Below, one piece after another: positions 18,562 through 27,339 of a stretch of DNA of 49,598 nucleotides (positions are counted from its first letter, which is position 1; each line of letters opens with the position of its first letter). The stretch is from an uncultured Bacteroidales bacterium (GTDB lineage: Bacteria > Bacteroidota > Bacteroidia > Bacteroidales > Muribaculaceae). Below the pieces are notes generated by a model that worked only from the letters and a program-made list of their open reading frames with translations, made no database searches and was not told the DNA's origin. The DNA lies in the NCBI GenBank assembly GCA_905210435.1, contig CAJLWO010000013.1, positions 1 through 49,598 of the forward strand. Reading direction: 5' to 3'. Position numbers and translations under genes: made by a program.

Positions 18562-18635
18562 TATGCAATCGGGCAGCACTAATGAATACAGGTTTTATCA
18601 AATCACTAACGCTTACAATTTAATAAAAAGAAACT

Positions 18636-20027
18636 ATGTCGCTTATAAAGTCAATCTCAGGCATACGCGGCACCATAGGCGGTCGCGAAGGTGAAGGTCT
18701 GTCACCCATTGATATCGTGAAGTTTACAGCTGCCTACGCTGCTTTTATACGTAAATCCACTTCGGTTGATACCAACAAGATAGTCGTAGGACGCGATGCC
18801 CGTATTTCTGGCCCGATGGTCAGCGATATCGTATGCGCCACGCTTACATCTATGGGTTTCGACGTGGTCAACATAGGCATGGCCTCTACTCCCACTACTG
18901 AAATAGCCGTTGTCGACGAGCAGGCATGCGGCGGCATCATCATCACTGCATCCCACAATCCCAAGCAGTGGAACGCGCTTAAACTCCTCAATGAGAAGGG
19001 CGAGTTCCTCAATGACGCCCAGGGCAAGGAAGTGCTTGCCATAGCGCAGAGTGGTGAACTGCAGTTTGCCGATGTCGACAGTCTCGGCCATATATATGTC
19101 AACAATACATACGATGACAAGCACATACGCAAAGTGCTCTCGCTTCCGCTTGTCGATGTCGAAGCTATCCGTAAGGCTGATTTTACGGTGGCGGTCGATG
19201 CCGTCAACTCGGTAGGCGGTATAATCATACCCCGCCTGCTCAAAGCTCTCGGCGTGAAGAATGTCATCGAACTCAACTGCGAGGCTACAGGTCATTTCGC
19301 CCATACGCCCGAACCGATTCCTGAAAATCTTACCGACATCTCCGCACTCATGCGTAATTCCAAAGCTGATGTCGGTTTTGTGGTTGACCCCGATGTTGAC
19401 CGTCTGGCTATTGTGATGGAAAACGGCGAGATGTTTGTCGAGGAATATACCCTCGTTGCAGTCGCCGATTATATTCTGAGCCATACGCCCGGTTCGACTG
19501 TTTCCAATCTCAGCTCCTCGCGTGCGTTGCGTGATGTGACCCGTCGTCACGGCTGCAAATATTCGGCCGCGGCTGTCGGTGAAGTCAATGTAGTGACCAA
19601 AATGAAGGAGACAGGCGCTGTTATCGGCGGAGAGGGTAACGGCGGTGTTATTTACCCCGAAGCGCATTATGGTCGCGATGCTCTTGTCGGTGTCGCTATC
19701 TTCCTTACGCTGCTTGCCAAGAGCGGTAAAAAGGTTACCGAACTCAAAGCCGGTTATCCGCAGTATGAGATTGTAAAGAATAAAATCGAACTTACACCCG
19801 ATATTGATGTCGATGCTATCCTCGCATCAGTCAAGGAGCAGTTCGGCAACGAGCAGATTACCGATATCGACGGTGTTAAAATCGATTTCGCCGATTCGTG
19901 GGTTCATCTCCGCAAATCGAATACCGAACCGATAATACGTATCTATGCTGAAGCTGCCGATGCTGACCGCGCCAATGCGCTTGTCAAGCAGATAAAGGAC
20001 GTAATCAGCCGTATTACAGGTAAATAA
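18636..20027 (+). CDS. glmM: Phosphoglucosamine mutase
   Basis: This 463-residue enzyme of the alpha-D-phosphohexomutase family converts glucosamine-6-phosphate to glucosamine-1-phosphate for UDP-GlcNAc synthesis. The phosphoserine loop TASHNPKQWNALKLL is near residue 100, the metal-binding DPDVDR near 245, the sugar-binding GEGNGGVI near 328, and the phosphate-binding RKSNTEPIIRIY near 428. The length fits GlmM (about 445-465). Bacteroidetes carry several family members, so phosphomannomutase activity is possible, but neighbour genes and motifs favour GlmM. Confidence 0.88.
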   Translation: MSLIKSISGIRGTIGGREGEGLSPIDIVKFTAAYAAFIRKSTSVDTNKIVVGRDARISGPMVSDIVCATLTSMGFDVVNIGMASTPTTEIAVVDEQACGGIIITASHNPKQWNALKLLNEKGEFLNDAQGKEVLAIAQSGELQFADVDSLGHIYVNNTYDDKHIRKVLSLPLVDVEAIRKADFTVAVDAVNSVGGIIIPRLLKALGVKNVIELNCEATGHFAHTPEPIPENLTDISALMRNSKADVGFVVDPDVDRLAIVMENGEMFVEEYTLVAVADYILSHTPGSTVSNLSSSRALRDVTRRHGCKYSAAAVGEVNVVTKMKETGAVIGGEGNGGVIYPEAHYGRDALVGVAIFLTLLAKSGKKVTELKAGYPQYEIVKNKIELTPDIDVDAILASVKEQFGNEQITDIDGVKIDFADSWVHLRKSNTEPIIRIYAEAADADRANALVKQIKDVISRITGK

Positions 20028-20043
20028 TCACTGAATACGGTCT

Positions 20044-20120
20044 TCCGCAGTTAAAAAACGCGGCTACTATACAAGTGACTTGATAATCCACTCGGTAGTA
20101 GCCGCGGTTTTTAACGCGGA
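20044..20120. repeat. Palindromic intergenic repeat, family 1, copy B
   Basis: A 77-base imperfect palindrome (CCGCAGTTAAAAAACGCGG on the left, CCGCGGTTTTTAACGCGG on the right) fills most of the gap between glmM and the NlpC/P60 gene. It shares its arms and its internal TGATAATC segment with copy A at 12337-12400. It could form a transcript hairpin after glmM. Confidence 0.82.
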
Positions 20121-20152
20121 AGATGAAAAATTTAAATAAAATTAATTGTAAA

Positions 20153-21085
20153 ATGAAACTCCGGCATCTTGTTTTTACTATGATTGCACTTTTCGGTGCA
20201 TTGTCGGCAGCCGTCGCGGCCGACCGATACGCTTTGGTCAATATCTCAACCGCCTACGTCCGTTCGCGCCCGTCGCATTCAGGCGAGCTTGTCACTCAGC
20301 AACTCATGGGATTTCCGGTTAAAATCCTTGATTCGGAGGGGGAGTGGAATAAGGTGGAGACTATTGACGGTTACGAAGGATATATAATAGACAATACGCT
20401 TGTCGCGCTCACTCCGGAGGCTTACAGCCAGTGGAAGAGTTTGCCTCGCGTTGTTGTGACTGCTCATAAAGAATTGTCGGTAACAAATGCTCATGGCGCA
20501 CAAGTGTCCGATGTTGTGCCGGGAGCCATACTCGTCTACGGCGGAATATGCCCGTCAGACAGTTCAATGGTCGTTGTTGTGCTTCCCGACGGCAGGAAAG
20601 GCTTGCTGGATGCAGGTGTGCTTACTGATATTACGGACTGGAGCGGGCAGCCGCTGTCGGTTGACGATGCAATCGCTTACGGTATGGACAATCTCGGTGC
20701 TCCTTACCTTTGGGGCGGCATGTCCCCAAAGGGGATGGACTGCTCGGGGCTGACATGGACCGCCTATTGGCTCAATGGCCGATTGTTGCAGCGCGACGCC
20801 TCAAAGCAGGCTCTTATGGGTGATAAAATAACCGATTGGAAGCAGCTTAAAGCCGGCGACCTTGCATTTTTCGGCAATCCAAAAACAGGCCGAATAACCC
20901 ATGTCGCGCTTCTACGCGACGACAAAGGTAACTTCGTACACAGCAGTGCCGGTCGTGTCCGCCTCAACTCGCTTGACCCCGCAGCTCCCGACTGTATAAG
21001 CGCCAAATTTATGTGGGGCATATCGTCAGACAATTTCCGCGCTATAAAAAACGATCCCAAATCTTCCCGGCTATTCAATAAATAG
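20153..21085 (+). CDS. NlpC/P60 cell-wall peptidase with SH3 domain
   Basis: This 310-residue exported hydrolase probably cleaves peptidoglycan stem peptides. A signal peptide (MKLRHLVFTMIALFGALS ... VAA) is followed by a bacterial SH3 domain (about 25-85, VRSRPSHSGELV), a second SH3-like segment (to about 165), and a C-terminal NlpC/P60 domain. The catalytic Cys is in GMDCSGLTWTAY, the His in ITHVAL, and a third polar residue in VHSSAG. The start at 20153 gives a normal signal peptide; the ATG at 20123 would add ten polar residues and sits only two bases after the palindromic repeat. Confidence 0.88.
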   Translation: MKLRHLVFTMIALFGALSAAVAADRYALVNISTAYVRSRPSHSGELVTQQLMGFPVKILDSEGEWNKVETIDGYEGYIIDNTLVALTPEAYSQWKSLPRVVVTAHKELSVTNAHGAQVSDVVPGAILVYGGICPSDSSMVVVVLPDGRKGLLDAGVLTDITDWSGQPLSVDDAIAYGMDNLGAPYLWGGMSPKGMDCSGLTWTAYWLNGRLLQRDASKQALMGDKITDWKQLKAGDLAFFGNPKTGRITHVALLRDDKGNFVHSSAGRVRLNSLDPAAPDCISAKFMWGISSDNFRAIKNDPKSSRLFNK

Positions 21086-21188
21086 TCTGATAAAACGGTA
21101 TTTGCAGTTGTAATAAGGTTGGATTATTTGGAAACCGATTGACTTTTATACCTTTTTGTCGGTGATTTTGGGCTGATGTGAAATAAAA

Positions 21189-21220
21189 TTTGGATTTTAG
21201 GAAATATTTTCATAAATTTG
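21189..21220 (+). promoter_or_regulatory. Promoter of rpmH
   Basis: A -33 TTTG at 21189-21192 and a -7 TAAATTTG at 21213-21220 are 20 bases apart. The rpmH start follows 42 bases downstream. Confidence 0.8.
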
Positions 21221-21262
21221 CACTCCGAATTGTGAACAAACAAATTAAACAACAAATAAAAG

Positions 21263-21418
21263 ATGAAACGTACATTTCAACCTTCTAACCGCAAAAGAGT
21301 TAACAAACACGGTTTCCGTGAAAGAATGTCGACCCCCGATGGTCGCAAAGTGCTTGCACGTCGTCGCGCCAAAGGCCGCGCTCGTCTGACTGTATCTGAC
21401 AGCATCGCCGGAAAATAA
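21263..21418 (+). CDS. rpmH: Large ribosomal subunit protein bL34
   Basis: A 51-codon gene encodes the small, very basic L34 protein, a structural part of the 50S subunit. The start MKRTFQPSNRKRVNKHGFRE and the following RMSTPDGRKVLARRRAKGR are diagnostic. A strong promoter precedes it and a terminator follows. In many bacteria rpmH neighbours rnpA and the origin region, but neither is seen here. Confidence 0.97.
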   Translation: MKRTFQPSNRKRVNKHGFRERMSTPDGRKVLARRRAKGRARLTVSDSIAGK

Positions 21419-21485
21419 TTCCCGCATCAAGATACGGGCACTTCACGGTAAAACTATACCGTAACACCCTGACTCTTAAAAATCC

Positions 21486-21524
21486 AAAGCCGAAGTCGAC
21501 TGATCACCGACCTCGGCTTTTCTG
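21486..21524 (+). terminator. Intrinsic terminator after rpmH
   Basis: The stem AAAGCCGAAGTCG / CGACCTCGGCTTT encloses a short loop and is followed by TTTTCTG. It lies 68 bases past the rpmH stop. Confidence 0.8.
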
Positions 21525-21566
21525 ATTATATGCAGCAAAGAATAAATAAAGAATAAAAATAGTTTA

Positions 21567-21689
21567 GCTTCAATCCGAAATTACAGTGCATCTAACAGCT
21601 CCCATTTAATATCACTTTCCGCGGAAAAACCGCGGACAACAAAGCCGGCAATTTTTATATTGGCATGCACTGCAATTTCGGCCTGAGCC
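21567..21689. repeat. Palindromic intergenic repeat, family 2, uninterrupted copy
   Basis: The 123-bp element has imperfect inverted ends (CAATCCGAAATTACAGTGCAT on the left; TGCACTGCAATTTCGG on the right) and a central CCGCGG-AAAAA-CCGCGG hairpin. Both ends recur at 29081-29315, where the centre is replaced by a longer palindrome. No coding content is seen. Confidence 0.82.
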
Positions 21690-21775
21690 ATAGTTTATTT
21701 GATTGAAATAAAATAGTCGGATTGATATAGAAAAATGTATTTTTGCTATGGAAATAAATTGAAAAAATATGGGAT

Positions 21776-22258
21776 TTGCTATGTCTTAATAATCTTGTGC
21801 CGGAAGATTGTGAACAACAGCTTATAGAGCGAGCTAAAGTATATGCATGGAACGATAAAAATGATACATATGAAGATGTGTTTTTTGAATCTTTGGATGA
21901 TCTTGAGAAGGATGGGGCAAAAAAGATTGACGTTGATTTGTTTATGGCTGTTACTCGGCTTGATTTTAAAGGTGTAGGAGAATTACTTAAAAGCGGCGCA
22001 AACCCGAAAGCTGAAATTTTGGTTAGAGAGGGATCTGATGATGAATATCCTGAAATTTGGAGTTCGTTAGAGCATGCCGGTATGCTTTGGGGAGATGCAT
22101 ATAGTGGGTGTCAAGATATGCATGTCAGATTATGGAAAAAGGAATATAATAAAGAAAAAAATATTATTTTAACGGAAAGAGATCTTATTCAAGTATTTAT
22201 TTCCTCATCAAATAAATTAATGTATGAATTATTAGAGTCGTATGCGGCAAACGAATAA
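21776..22258 (+). CDS. Hypothetical protein, ankyrin-like segment
   Basis: This 160-codon frame is AT-rich, acidic and hydrophilic. The segment DLFMAVTRLDFKGVGELLKSGANPKAE resembles one ankyrin-type repeat, as in cytosolic immunity or effector-associated proteins. No in-frame ATG exists at its beginning; the first usable starts are TTG at 21776 or GTG at 21797. An out-of-frame ATG at 21769 ends after six codons. It may therefore be a 5'-truncated gene. Base composition differs from its neighbours and a palindromic repeat lies just upstream, consistent with a disturbed accessory locus. Function unknown. Confidence 0.55.
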   Translation: MLCLNNLVPEDCEQQLIERAKVYAWNDKNDTYEDVFFESLDDLEKDGAKKIDVDLFMAVTRLDFKGVGELLKSGANPKAEILVREGSDDEYPEIWSSLEHAGMLWGDAYSGCQDMHVRLWKKEYNKEKNIILTERDLIQVFISSSNKLMYELLESYAANE

Positions 22259-22346
22259 TTCTACTTTAACTTCAAACACAAAAACATTAGCGGCGAGTTT
22301 TTTATAAATAAATCCTGGTATAGTTATAGATACATTTAACCAGTCT

Positions 22347-22568
22347 CTAAAACGGCATTAGGCTCATTAGTGCTACGATTAGGCCGGCCATCTGCGCGAT
22401 GAAAAAGTACCATCGTTTTGTGCGGAACTGCGTTTTCCATTCTTCCAGACGCAGGGGTATATTTTTTATCGGTTCGCGTTGATGGGCTTGCCTGATCCTG
22501 AAAATAAGCAACCCAAAAGTAGCGAGTCCCATAATGATAAGCCCGATGTAAAATAAAGTATCATTCAT
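22347..22568 (-). CDS. Small two-helix membrane protein
   Basis: The product has 73 residues when started at MNDTLFYIGL. A first hydrophobic helix (about 3-22) is followed by a basic loop (RIRQAHQREPIKN ... RTKR) and a second helix (about 55-72, FFIAQMAGLIVALMSLMPF). It is a plausible inner-membrane protein of unknown role. It ends 88 bases from the convergent hypothetical gene. Confidence 0.6.
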   Translation of the reverse strand: MNDTLFYIGLIIMGLATFGLLIFRIRQAHQREPIKNIPLRLEEWKTQFRTKRWYFFIAQMAGLIVALMSLMPF

Positions 22569-22664
22569 ATAAATCAAACGCTCTCTGCCATTGATAAGTT
22601 TATGAAAGACGGGAAGCGTTTTTACATTGATGATTGTCAGAAAGATTGTTTTTCCGACTGAATG

Positions 22665-23363
22665 CTATTGAATAGTGGCGAGGAGGGAGGGGAGTTCGTC
22701 GAGGGATTTTATGCGGTATTGCGGGCGGTAATCGTCGGAGGGGAGTGATACCTGCTGGGAGTGGATGTTGCGGCCGTTGTCGATGAGCTGTATTGTTGTC
22801 CATCCGAGGCGGTTTGGCCAAAGGAAATCTTTCATGGGATTGTCTCCCACGTAGATGAAATGCCTTACATCGGGATTTAATTTCATCATGCGCTCGAATG
22901 GGAGCGGGGTGTATTTTTCTCCGCCGATTGTCTCGGAAATGGAAATATTGTCGGCCGGGATGAGCCGATCGAGTCCGAGTGCCTTTATTTTGTTGGTCTG
23001 GGTAACGGTTCTTCCATCGGTGATTAGGGCTATTCTATAGCCAGCCTCGTTAAGTTGCTTAATCACTGAGACTGCATTGTCGGCTGATATATCGGGGAAA
23101 TGATTGCGATAGGTCGCTACCATCCAGGGTATGTCGTAATCATGATTCAGCGACTGCTGTATAGAGCGGTTGAGAAGATATTCGGCAAGTGAGTCAAACG
23201 GGTTGAGGGGTGCGTGTGCCATGACATGCACCATCTCGTCGTAATTGAACGCAGTGTTGACTTCGGCGAGCTTACGGGCTACAGCGCGATAGCCTGACAT
23301 GACGAAGTCCCGCTCTTTGTAGAGCGTATCGTCAAGGTCAAATGCCACGAGTGTCGGTATCAT
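22665..23363 (-). CDS. HAD-superfamily hydrolase
   Basis: This 232-residue cytoplasmic phosphatase-like protein has HAD motif I AFDLDDTLY (residues 8-16), motif II LITDGRT near 115, a conserved lysine in the middle, and motif III-type VGDNPMKDFLWPNRLGW near 172. The helical cap inserted after motif I is typical of subfamily I. Its start overlaps the end of the aminotransferase gene by four bases (ATGA coupling), which suggests a shared sugar or polysaccharide precursor pathway. Substrate is unknown. Confidence 0.87.
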   Translation of the reverse strand: MIPTLVAFDLDDTLYKERDFVMSGYRAVARKLAEVNTAFNYDEMVHVMAHAPLNPFDSLAEYLLNRSIQQSLNHDYDIPWMVATYRNHFPDISADNAVSVIKQLNEAGYRIALITDGRTVTQTNKIKALGLDRLIPADNISISETIGGEKYTPLPFERMMKLNPDVRHFIYVGDNPMKDFLWPNRLGWTTIQLIDNGRNIHSQQVSLPSDDYRPQYRIKSLDELPSLLATIQ

Positions 23364-24493
23364 AATGCGGTGTGGCGGTTGATCAGTTGTGCTACATATT
23401 GTATCTGTTCATCGGAAAGGGTAGTGGAACTCGGCAGACACAGACCGTGGTCGAACAGGCGTTGCGACACACCGTTGACGTAGGCCGGTGCGTCATTGTA
23501 TACAGGCTGCATGTGCATCGGACGCCATAACAGGCGCGTCTCGATATTGTGTGATGCCAGTTTCTGGCGCAGGTCGTCGGCGCTGACCGGCGATGCATCG
23601 TCAAGCAGTATTGTTGACAGCCAGTAGTTGGAATTGAATGTGTTGTCGGGGTTGTTGTGGACTGAGACAACAGGGTTGTCGCGCAGTGCGTCGGCATATA
23701 TGCCGTGAATCGCGCGACGGCGGTTTACACGCCAGTCGAGTTCCTCCATCTGCGCACATCCTATCGCTGCGCTGACGTTGCTCAGACGGTAGTTGTAGCC
23801 GATAGTCTCGTGGTAGTAGTACGGACGGTTTTCTCGGGCCTGTGTCGCGAGAAACAATGCCCGCCGGGCGCTCTCCTTGTCGGGACATATAAGCGCGCCG
23901 CCTCCCGATGTGGTTATCATCTTGTTGCCGTTGAAACTGAGTATGCCGAAACGGCCGATTGTGCCGCATTTGTGTCCGTCGTATTCCGAGCCGATAGCTT
24001 CGGCGGCGTCCTCGACTACCGGAATGTCATATTCGGCGGCAATTTTCATTATCTCGTCCATCCTGGCCGGCATGCCGTAGAGATGCACTACGATGATTGC
24101 TTTCGGCTTGTGCGACGTGAGTTTTATGCGTTCCTCGATGGCGGTGCGCAGGAGCGCCGGGTCCATATTCCATGTCATCGGTTCGCTGTCGACGAACACC
24201 GGGCTTCCGCCGAGATATACAATCGGATTGGCCGAAGCCGAGAAGGTCATCGACTGACATATTACTTCATCTCCTTTGCCGACTCCGATAATTGCAAGCG
24301 CGAGATGTATGGCCGCTGTTCCGGCGCTGAGTGCCACGACATTGTTTTCGCCGAGATATTCGTCGAGCAGTTCCTCGAAACGATTGACATACGGCCCTAA
24401 CGGAGTAATCCAGGTGGAGTCGATGGCATCTTTCACATATTTGTTCTCATTGCCGGCAAGATGCGGCAACGACAGTTTTATTTGTTCTTCCAT
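23360..24493 (-). CDS. DegT/DnrJ/EryC1/StrS family aminotransferase
   Basis: This 377-residue PLP enzyme of the sugar aminotransferase family converts keto-sugar nucleotides to amino sugars for surface glycans. Key parts are the N-terminal LSLPHLAGNENKYVKDAIDS, the PLP-contacting VVEDAAEAIG near residue 160, and the Schiff-base lysine in SFNGNKMITTSGGGAL near 190. It is translationally coupled to the HAD gene. A -7-like TAATTTTG lies only five bases before its start codon on the minus strand, which would give a near-leaderless transcript if used. The exact sugar cannot be told. Confidence 0.9.
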   Translation of the reverse strand: MEEQIKLSLPHLAGNENKYVKDAIDSTWITPLGPYVNRFEELLDEYLGENNVVALSAGTAAIHLALAIIGVGKGDEVICQSMTFSASANPIVYLGGSPVFVDSEPMTWNMDPALLRTAIEERIKLTSHKPKAIIVVHLYGMPARMDEIMKIAAEYDIPVVEDAAEAIGSEYDGHKCGTIGRFGILSFNGNKMITTSGGGALICPDKESARRALFLATQARENRPYYYHETIGYNYRLSNVSAAIGCAQMEELDWRVNRRRAIHGIYADALRDNPVVSVHNNPDNTFNSNYWLSTILLDDASPVSADDLRQKLASHNIETRLLWRPMHMQPVYNDAPAYVNGVSQRLFDHGLCLPSSTTLSDEQIQYVAQLINRHTAL

Positions 24494-24622
24494 ATCGCAA
24501 AATTACTCATTTTATCGCTTGCGGATATAATTTTGCGTATATTTTCTCGTTAATTTTTTAGAATATTTTTTCAATCCGATTATCCGGCTACGAGCCGGTA
24601 TGACATATATCCTGACATTGAA

Positions 24623-27046
24623 ATGAACTTACGTAAATTCTGCATATTCGTAGCCGCCGTCACGGCATGTGCCGTAGTCGGTTACGCCCAGGTAAAAATA
24701 CGCGGTAAAATCATCGATAACGAGGACAAGGCTCTCGAATTTGTGACTGTACGCATAGCGGGTACGGCTCTCGGCGCCACATCGGGGCTTGACGGCACTT
24801 ACTCGCTGTCGGTGCCGCAGCGCGACACAATCAATGTCGTGTTCACCTGCATCGGCTACAAGGAGGTGAACCGTCGGCTGATCGATGCGTCGGGCGACGT
24901 CACCCTCAACGTAAAGATGCTCCCCGCCACTTACGAAATAGGAGAGATAGAGGTCACTGACATAAAGAAACAGACGTCGCAGATGCAGACCATCGATGCT
25001 TCCAACGTGCGTGTATCGCCCGATGCCACCGGCGGAAGCGTCGAAGCAATGCTGGCCACTCTTGCCGGTGTCAATTCCAACAACGAGATGTCGTCGCAAT
25101 ATTCGGTACGTGGCGGCACTTACGATGAAAATTCGGTATATATAAACGGTACGGAGGTATATCGTCCGCAACTTATATCGTCGGGACAGCAGGAGGGGTT
25201 GAGTATCATCAATCCCGATATGGTAGGGGCCATCGGTTTCTCTACGGGAGGATTCGGCGCGGAATATGCCGACAAGATGTCGTCGGTGCTCGACATCACA
25301 TACCGCGAGCCGGAGGCTTTCGAGGGGTCGGTATCGGCAAGTCTGATGGGCGGAAGCATCACTCTCGGTCAGAACTCGAAGCATTTTTCCCAGCTTCACG
25401 GGTTCCGCTACAAACGCAACTCGTCGCTGCTCAGTTCGATGGACACGAAGGGGGAGTATGACCCGAATTTCCTCGATTACCAGACCAATATGGTGCTCAA
25501 GATGAACAGTAAATGGCAGTTGTCGTTCCTCGGCAATATCGCTGTCAACAATTATAATTTTACGCCGACAAGCCGTCAGACCAATTTCGGAACATCGGAG
25601 GATGCCAAGCAGTTCAAGGTGTATTTTGACGGTAAGGAGAAGGACAGGTTTGAGACCTATTTCGGCGCATTGAATCTATCATACCGCCCGTCAAACGCTA
25701 CCACGCTGTCGCTCCTCGCTTCGGGGTATCTCACCAACGAGCTTGTAAGCTATGATATTTCCGGAGAGTATTGGCTCGACCAGGCCGGCACGACCGGCGG
25801 CGGTAATTCCGACAATGCCGTCGGGGGCGAACTCGGTGTCGGCCGCTACCATGAGCATGCGCGCAACCGATTGAAGATGTCGGTGATGTCGATGGGACTT
25901 AAGGGTGTCACGGGCATAAAGCATCACAATCTGTCGTATGGTATCGATTTCAAACATGAGACGATACACGAACGTTCACGTGAATGGGAGCTGCGCGACT
26001 CGGCCGGATTTACGTTGCCGACCGACCAGAATGTCATCAAGATGATTTACAATATGTCGTCGAAGCATAATATCTCGTCAAACCGTATGGCATTCTACGT
26101 GCAGGATTCCTATCGTGTCAACTCTTCGTCGGGCTATTTCGCCATCAACGGCGGATTGCGTTTCAGCTACTGGGATTTCAATAAGGAGTTTCTTGTCAGC
26201 CCCCGCGCATCGGTGGCTTTTGTGCCCGAACGCAACAACAATCTTACCATGCGTGCGGCAGCCGGCCTGTACTACCAGTCGCCGTTCTACAAGGAATACC
26301 GTATGCCTCAGGATGATGGACAAGGTAATACAGTGATAGCCCTTAACAATGAAATCAAATCACAGCGCTCGATTCATTTCATACTCGGCACGGACTATAC
26401 ATTCAGGGCATTCAATCGCCCGTTCAAGCTGTCGGGAGAACTTTATTACAAGAATCTCGGCAACCTGATACCCTACGAAATAGATAACCTTAAAATAGTT
26501 TATTCGGGTAAAAACGAGACGTCAGGCTATACGGCCGGTCTTGACCTGAAACTGTTCGGACAGTTTGTGCCCGGCACCGACTCGTGGATCAGTTTCTCGC
26601 TGATGAAAACCAACGAAAAACTTAACGGCGTCAATGTGCCGCGTCCTACCGACCAGCGCTATTCGTTCGCCTTGTTCTTCACCGATTATTTCCCCAAGTT
26701 CCCGAAACTGAAATTCTCGTTGCGCGGCATACTGTCCGACGGGCTTCCGACCACTGCGCCCCACAGTTCGCGCGACAAGGGCTACTTCCGTGCTCCCGCC
26801 TACAAACGCGTGGATGTAGGCTTGTCGTACGCGTTGCTGTCGCCGCTGAGCGATGATGATGTCAATCCCTCCGGCCTGCACCGTTATTTCAAATCGATAT
26901 GGCTTGGATTCGACGTATTCAATCTGCTTGACATCTCCAATGTCAGCTCCTACTACTGGGTGACTGATGTCAACAACATCCAGTATGCCGTTCCCAACTA
27001 CCTCACACGCCGCCAGTTCAACGTGCGCCTGACAATCGATTTTTGA
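24623..27046 (+). CDS. TonB-dependent receptor with CarboxypepD_reg-like domain
   Basis: This 807-residue outer-membrane transporter has a signal peptide (about 1-22, ending VGYA), an N-terminal carboxypeptidase-regulatory-like domain (about 24-108, KIRGKIIDNEDKALEFVTVR), a plug domain (about 120-235, with VEAMLATLAGV and YSVRGGTYDENSVYING) and a beta barrel ending in aromatic F (RRQFNVRLTIDF). No SusD-like partner follows, so it is more likely a stand-alone receptor for metal chelates, vitamins or peptides than a polysaccharide porter. It diverges from the aminotransferase gene. Confidence 0.93.
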   Translation: MNLRKFCIFVAAVTACAVVGYAQVKIRGKIIDNEDKALEFVTVRIAGTALGATSGLDGTYSLSVPQRDTINVVFTCIGYKEVNRRLIDASGDVTLNVKMLPATYEIGEIEVTDIKKQTSQMQTIDASNVRVSPDATGGSVEAMLATLAGVNSNNEMSSQYSVRGGTYDENSVYINGTEVYRPQLISSGQQEGLSIINPDMVGAIGFSTGGFGAEYADKMSSVLDITYREPEAFEGSVSASLMGGSITLGQNSKHFSQLHGFRYKRNSSLLSSMDTKGEYDPNFLDYQTNMVLKMNSKWQLSFLGNIAVNNYNFTPTSRQTNFGTSEDAKQFKVYFDGKEKDRFETYFGALNLSYRPSNATTLSLLASGYLTNELVSYDISGEYWLDQAGTTGGGNSDNAVGGELGVGRYHEHARNRLKMSVMSMGLKGVTGIKHHNLSYGIDFKHETIHERSREWELRDSAGFTLPTDQNVIKMIYNMSSKHNISSNRMAFYVQDSYRVNSSSGYFAINGGLRFSYWDFNKEFLVSPRASVAFVPERNNNLTMRAAAGLYYQSPFYKEYRMPQDDGQGNTVIALNNEIKSQRSIHFILGTDYTFRAFNRPFKLSGELYYKNLGNLIPYEIDNLKIVYSGKNETSGYTAGLDLKLFGQFVPGTDSWISFSLMKTNEKLNGVNVPRPTDQRYSFALFFTDYFPKFPKLKFSLRGILSDGLPTTAPHSSRDKGYFRAPAYKRVDVGLSYALLSPLSDDDVNPSGLHRYFKSIWLGFDVFNLLDISNVSSYYWVTDVNNIQYAVPNYLTRRQFNVRLTIDF

Positions 27047-27177
27047 GTAAGGTATGATATTACCGTAGGATTGAGGTTGAAATGTCCTTTTCTCCGGTCA
27101 GTTCACTGCTATTATTCTTATAATCAGTGCGTTTTATAGTCTGTGCGGTTGCTGTGACATAATTGGATTGGGAAAAT

Positions 27178-27209
27178 TTTGGTAATTACGGAAATTTTTC
27201 GTTAATTTG
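27178..27209 (+). promoter_or_regulatory. Promoter of the MetE-like gene
   Basis: A TTTG at 27178-27181 and a -7-like TTAATTTG at 27202-27209 are 20 bases apart. The second base of the -7 box deviates from TAnnTTTG. Transcription would begin near 27215, giving a leader of about 125 bases. Confidence 0.55.
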
Positions 27210-27214
27210 CAGCC

Positions 27215-27325
27215 GCAAAGGGAACACTAAGGAGGGATGCCTTAGACTTTGTAGCGGTCGGATATCGTTTATCAGTCTGCTTCGGAGAGATATTCCCGTA
27301 TAACTTGATTTTTCAAAGGTACAAT
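27215..27325 (+). ncRNA. Possible structured leader before the MetE-like gene
   Basis: The leader can form an outer stem GGGAA (27220-27224) / TTCCC near 27293-27297 enclosing a perfect hairpin CTAAGG-AGGGATG-CCTTAG and a second arm GACT / AGTC with an inner GATA / TATC pair. This is a multi-branch layout like a riboswitch or attenuator. It does not match the S-box, cobalamin, SAM-II or other aptamers I can recognise, so the call is a structural guess only. Confidence 0.35.
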
Positions 27326-27339
27326 AATCATAAGGAGTT

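Noticed and set aside
27215..27325. S-box (SAM) or cobalamin riboswitch before the MetE-like gene
   Set aside because: The conserved S-box core and the cobalamin box could not be found; only generic stems remain.
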